Positions 62,968 through 64,000 of a stretch of 64,000 bases of DNA are shown here, piece after piece. A program made the translations under genes and the position numbers. The first letter of the stretch is position 1, and each line of letters starts with the position of its first letter. Under the pieces are notes generated by a model, which worked only from the letters and a program-made list of their open reading frames with translations, was not told the DNA's origin and did no database searches. The stretch comes from Parachlamydiales bacterium (GTDB taxonomy: Bacteria; Chlamydiota; Chlamydiia; Chlamydiales; JABDDJ01), in NCBI GenBank assembly GCA_041671045.1, contig JBAZCF010000009.1, positions 1 to 64,000 of the forward strand. The letters are read 5' to 3'.

Positions 62968-63522
62968 TCATACTGAGGGTGGCGTTCCCTCTGCGGGTGT
63001 TTGAGGTGCCACTGCCTTCTTTTTCTTCATCGAGGGGGCTAGCACGACGGTGATTACTCTACCCATCCTTTTAGCTGGAGCCTCGATTTCACAATAATCG
63101 GTAAGTTTCTCGCAAAACTTTTTAACGATTTCTTCACCGATCTCTGGGTGCACCATTTCACGTCCTCTAAGAGTACATGTCACTTTGACTTTATTGCCTT
63201 TCTCGAGGAATTCCTTGGCATGACGGTTTTTCGTCTCCAAGTCATTATCATCGATATTAGGTTTTAGTTTGACCTCTTTGACCTTGATCTGGTGCTGTGC
63301 TTTTTTGCTTTCTTTTTCCCGCTTAGTTTGATCGTACCGGTACTTACCGTAGTCGATAATTTTGCAAACTGGAGGTACAACATTGGGTGCGATTTCAACG
63401 AGATCGAGTCCAAGTTCTTCTGCTTGTTTAAGAGCTTCGAAGAAAGGGACGACACCTAATTGTTCTCCTTCTACACCAATGAGTCGTACTTTTGGCGCCC
63501 GGATTTCTCTATTAACTTTCAA
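62968..63522 (-). CDS. infC: Translation initiation factor IF-3, with a TTG start
   Basis: 184 residues. N-domain: NREIRAPKVRLIGVEGEQLGVV, then EALKQAEELGLDLVEIAPN and PPVCKIIDYGKYRYDQTKRE. C-domain: VKEVKLKPNIDDNDLETKNR, VKVTCTLRGREMVHPEIG. No ATG exists at the N-terminus. The start must be TTG at 63522 (or another non-ATG codon), with GAGGAG 15 bases upstream and AAAGG close by. Rare infC start codons are known in other bacteria and let IF-3 regulate its own synthesis. The C-terminal tail (KKKKAVAPQTPAEGTPPSV) is a lineage-specific extension. Confidence 0.96.
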   Translation of the reverse strand: MKVNREIRAPKVRLIGVEGEQLGVVPFFEALKQAEELGLDLVEIAPNVVPPVCKIIDYGKYRYDQTKREKESKKAQHQIKVKEVKLKPNIDDNDLETKNRHAKEFLEKGNKVKVTCTLRGREMVHPEIGEEIVKKFCEKLTDYCEIEAPAKRMGRVITVVLAPSMKKKKAVAPQTPAEGTPPSV

Positions 63523-63579
63523 GCCTTTTTACAACTCCTCTATTGGGGGCATTTGGTGCCCACTTTGACGATTTGGCTT

Positions 63580-63984
63580 TCATTGGTTTTTTAATTGCTC
63601 GGAGAACAGTTCAAAGATCATATCTTTGTGTTGCTCAAGCAAGACCGCAATTAATCTTTCAAGCGACTCGAGGGCATCGACCTGTAATATTGCCACTTTA
63701 GGTTTACCGTTTTGGAGACGTTTTTGTAATGCGTCATCCAAGACTGGGTAGCCTGCACAAGCGGTTATACGGGCAAAGTTCCATGGGCAGCCGTAGCTAT
63801 CATTAACAACAAATTCAGCTTGCGGCCCGGCCTGCTCGTCTTCACTGGGGAGGAGTTCGCATGAATAACCGCATTTGTCGATAGCTTGCTGCATGCATTG
63901 CTGCATTTTTTTCCAGTCAGCTTTATCTTGGTGTTTCCTAGGCTTTGACAACCGCAAGGCCCAATAACCCTCAATTGCAAACAT
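63580..63984 (-). CDS. Hypothetical protein, may extend past the window edge
   Basis: 134 residues from ATG 63984; the frame stays open to the window end, so a longer protein is possible. Family not recognised. It is a small soluble protein with a conserved-looking centre (VVNDSYGCPWNFARITACAGYPVLDDAL) and a helical, acidic end. Four Cys are present. It lies 57 bases upstream of infC in the same direction and may share its transcript. Confidence 0.6.
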   Translation of the reverse strand: MFAIEGYWALRLSKPRKHQDKADWKKMQQCMQQAIDKCGYSCELLPSEDEQAGPQAEFVVNDSYGCPWNFARITACAGYPVLDDALQKRLQNGKPKVAILQVDALESLERLIAVLLEQHKDMIFELFSEQLKNQ

Positions 63985-64000
63985 CTTATAGGTTTTTTCA

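Noticed and set aside
1..64000. tRNA, rRNA or CRISPR arrays
   Set aside because: I read the intergenic stretches for cloverleaf ends, rRNA landmarks and evenly spaced repeats and found none. A covariance search could still reveal a small RNA.

Overview
The window looks like a chromosome segment of an environmental chlamydia (phylum Chlamydiota, Parachlamydiales-like). The main evidence is gene order. The run acpP-fabG-fabD-fabH-recR-bamA-ompH-lpxD next to the three pdh genes, trxB beside acpS, holB with tmk, and infC-rpmI-rplT-pheS are blocks I recall from Chlamydia genomes. Around them sit genes that Chlamydia lacks: IS66 elements, an Rhs toxin, flotillin/NfeD, and large effector-like proteins of unknown family. 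Base composition is moderate, and many genes use weak ribosome sites.

Layout. 1-8024: an accessory island. An IS66 end (1-122) and a complete IS66 element (6095-7644) lie in inverted orientation around an Rhs/YD-repeat gene, its detached toxin tip and a probable immunity gene. A methyltransferase fragment is cut by the right-hand IS. 8039-24419: SUI1 factor, acetyltransferase, ZIP-like transporter, a two-gene unit with a class-3-lipase-like protein, a pseudokinase-like protein, Ogt, an outer-membrane protein, a 1040-residue membrane protein, phosphate transport (Pit plus DUF47), DUF4239, an alanine/Na+ symporter, a MITE-like inverted-repeat element, a secreted lipase and an aldo/keto reductase. 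24500-33812: brnQ with a leader-peptide attenuator, then type II fatty-acid synthesis, recR and outer-membrane/LPS biogenesis. 33868-40225: a Q/Y-rich protein, the pyruvate dehydrogenase genes (pdhC frameshifted) and a dicarboxylate/glutamate symporter. 40257-47186: yggS, floA, two nfeD genes, an effector-like protein and a second brnQ with its own leader peptide. 47238-55851: smpB, rlmH, a PIN-TRAM protein, acpS, an outer-membrane protein, trxB, holB, tmk and an exported methyltransferase. 55889-63984: a 1714-residue ankyrin-like protein, pheS and the infC-rpmI-rplT cluster.

The most notable regulatory signal is shared by the two branched-chain amino-acid transporter genes. Each is preceded by a good sigma-70-type promoter whose -10 box lies exactly 7 bases before the ATG of an 18-residue leader peptide. 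One peptide ends in Ile/Val codons, the other in Leu/Val codons. In both, the stop codon sits in the loop of a short hairpin followed by a C-rich, G-poor stretch. This suggests transcription attenuation on leaderless leader mRNAs, possibly through Rho. tmk has the same promoter-to-ATG geometry.

Several genes are broken. The Rhs gene has an in-frame stop before its toxin tip and a probable one-base slip in its signal peptide. pdhC has a one-base frameshift. The methyltransferase next to the IS is frameshifted and truncated. I saw no tRNA, rRNA or CRISPR array.
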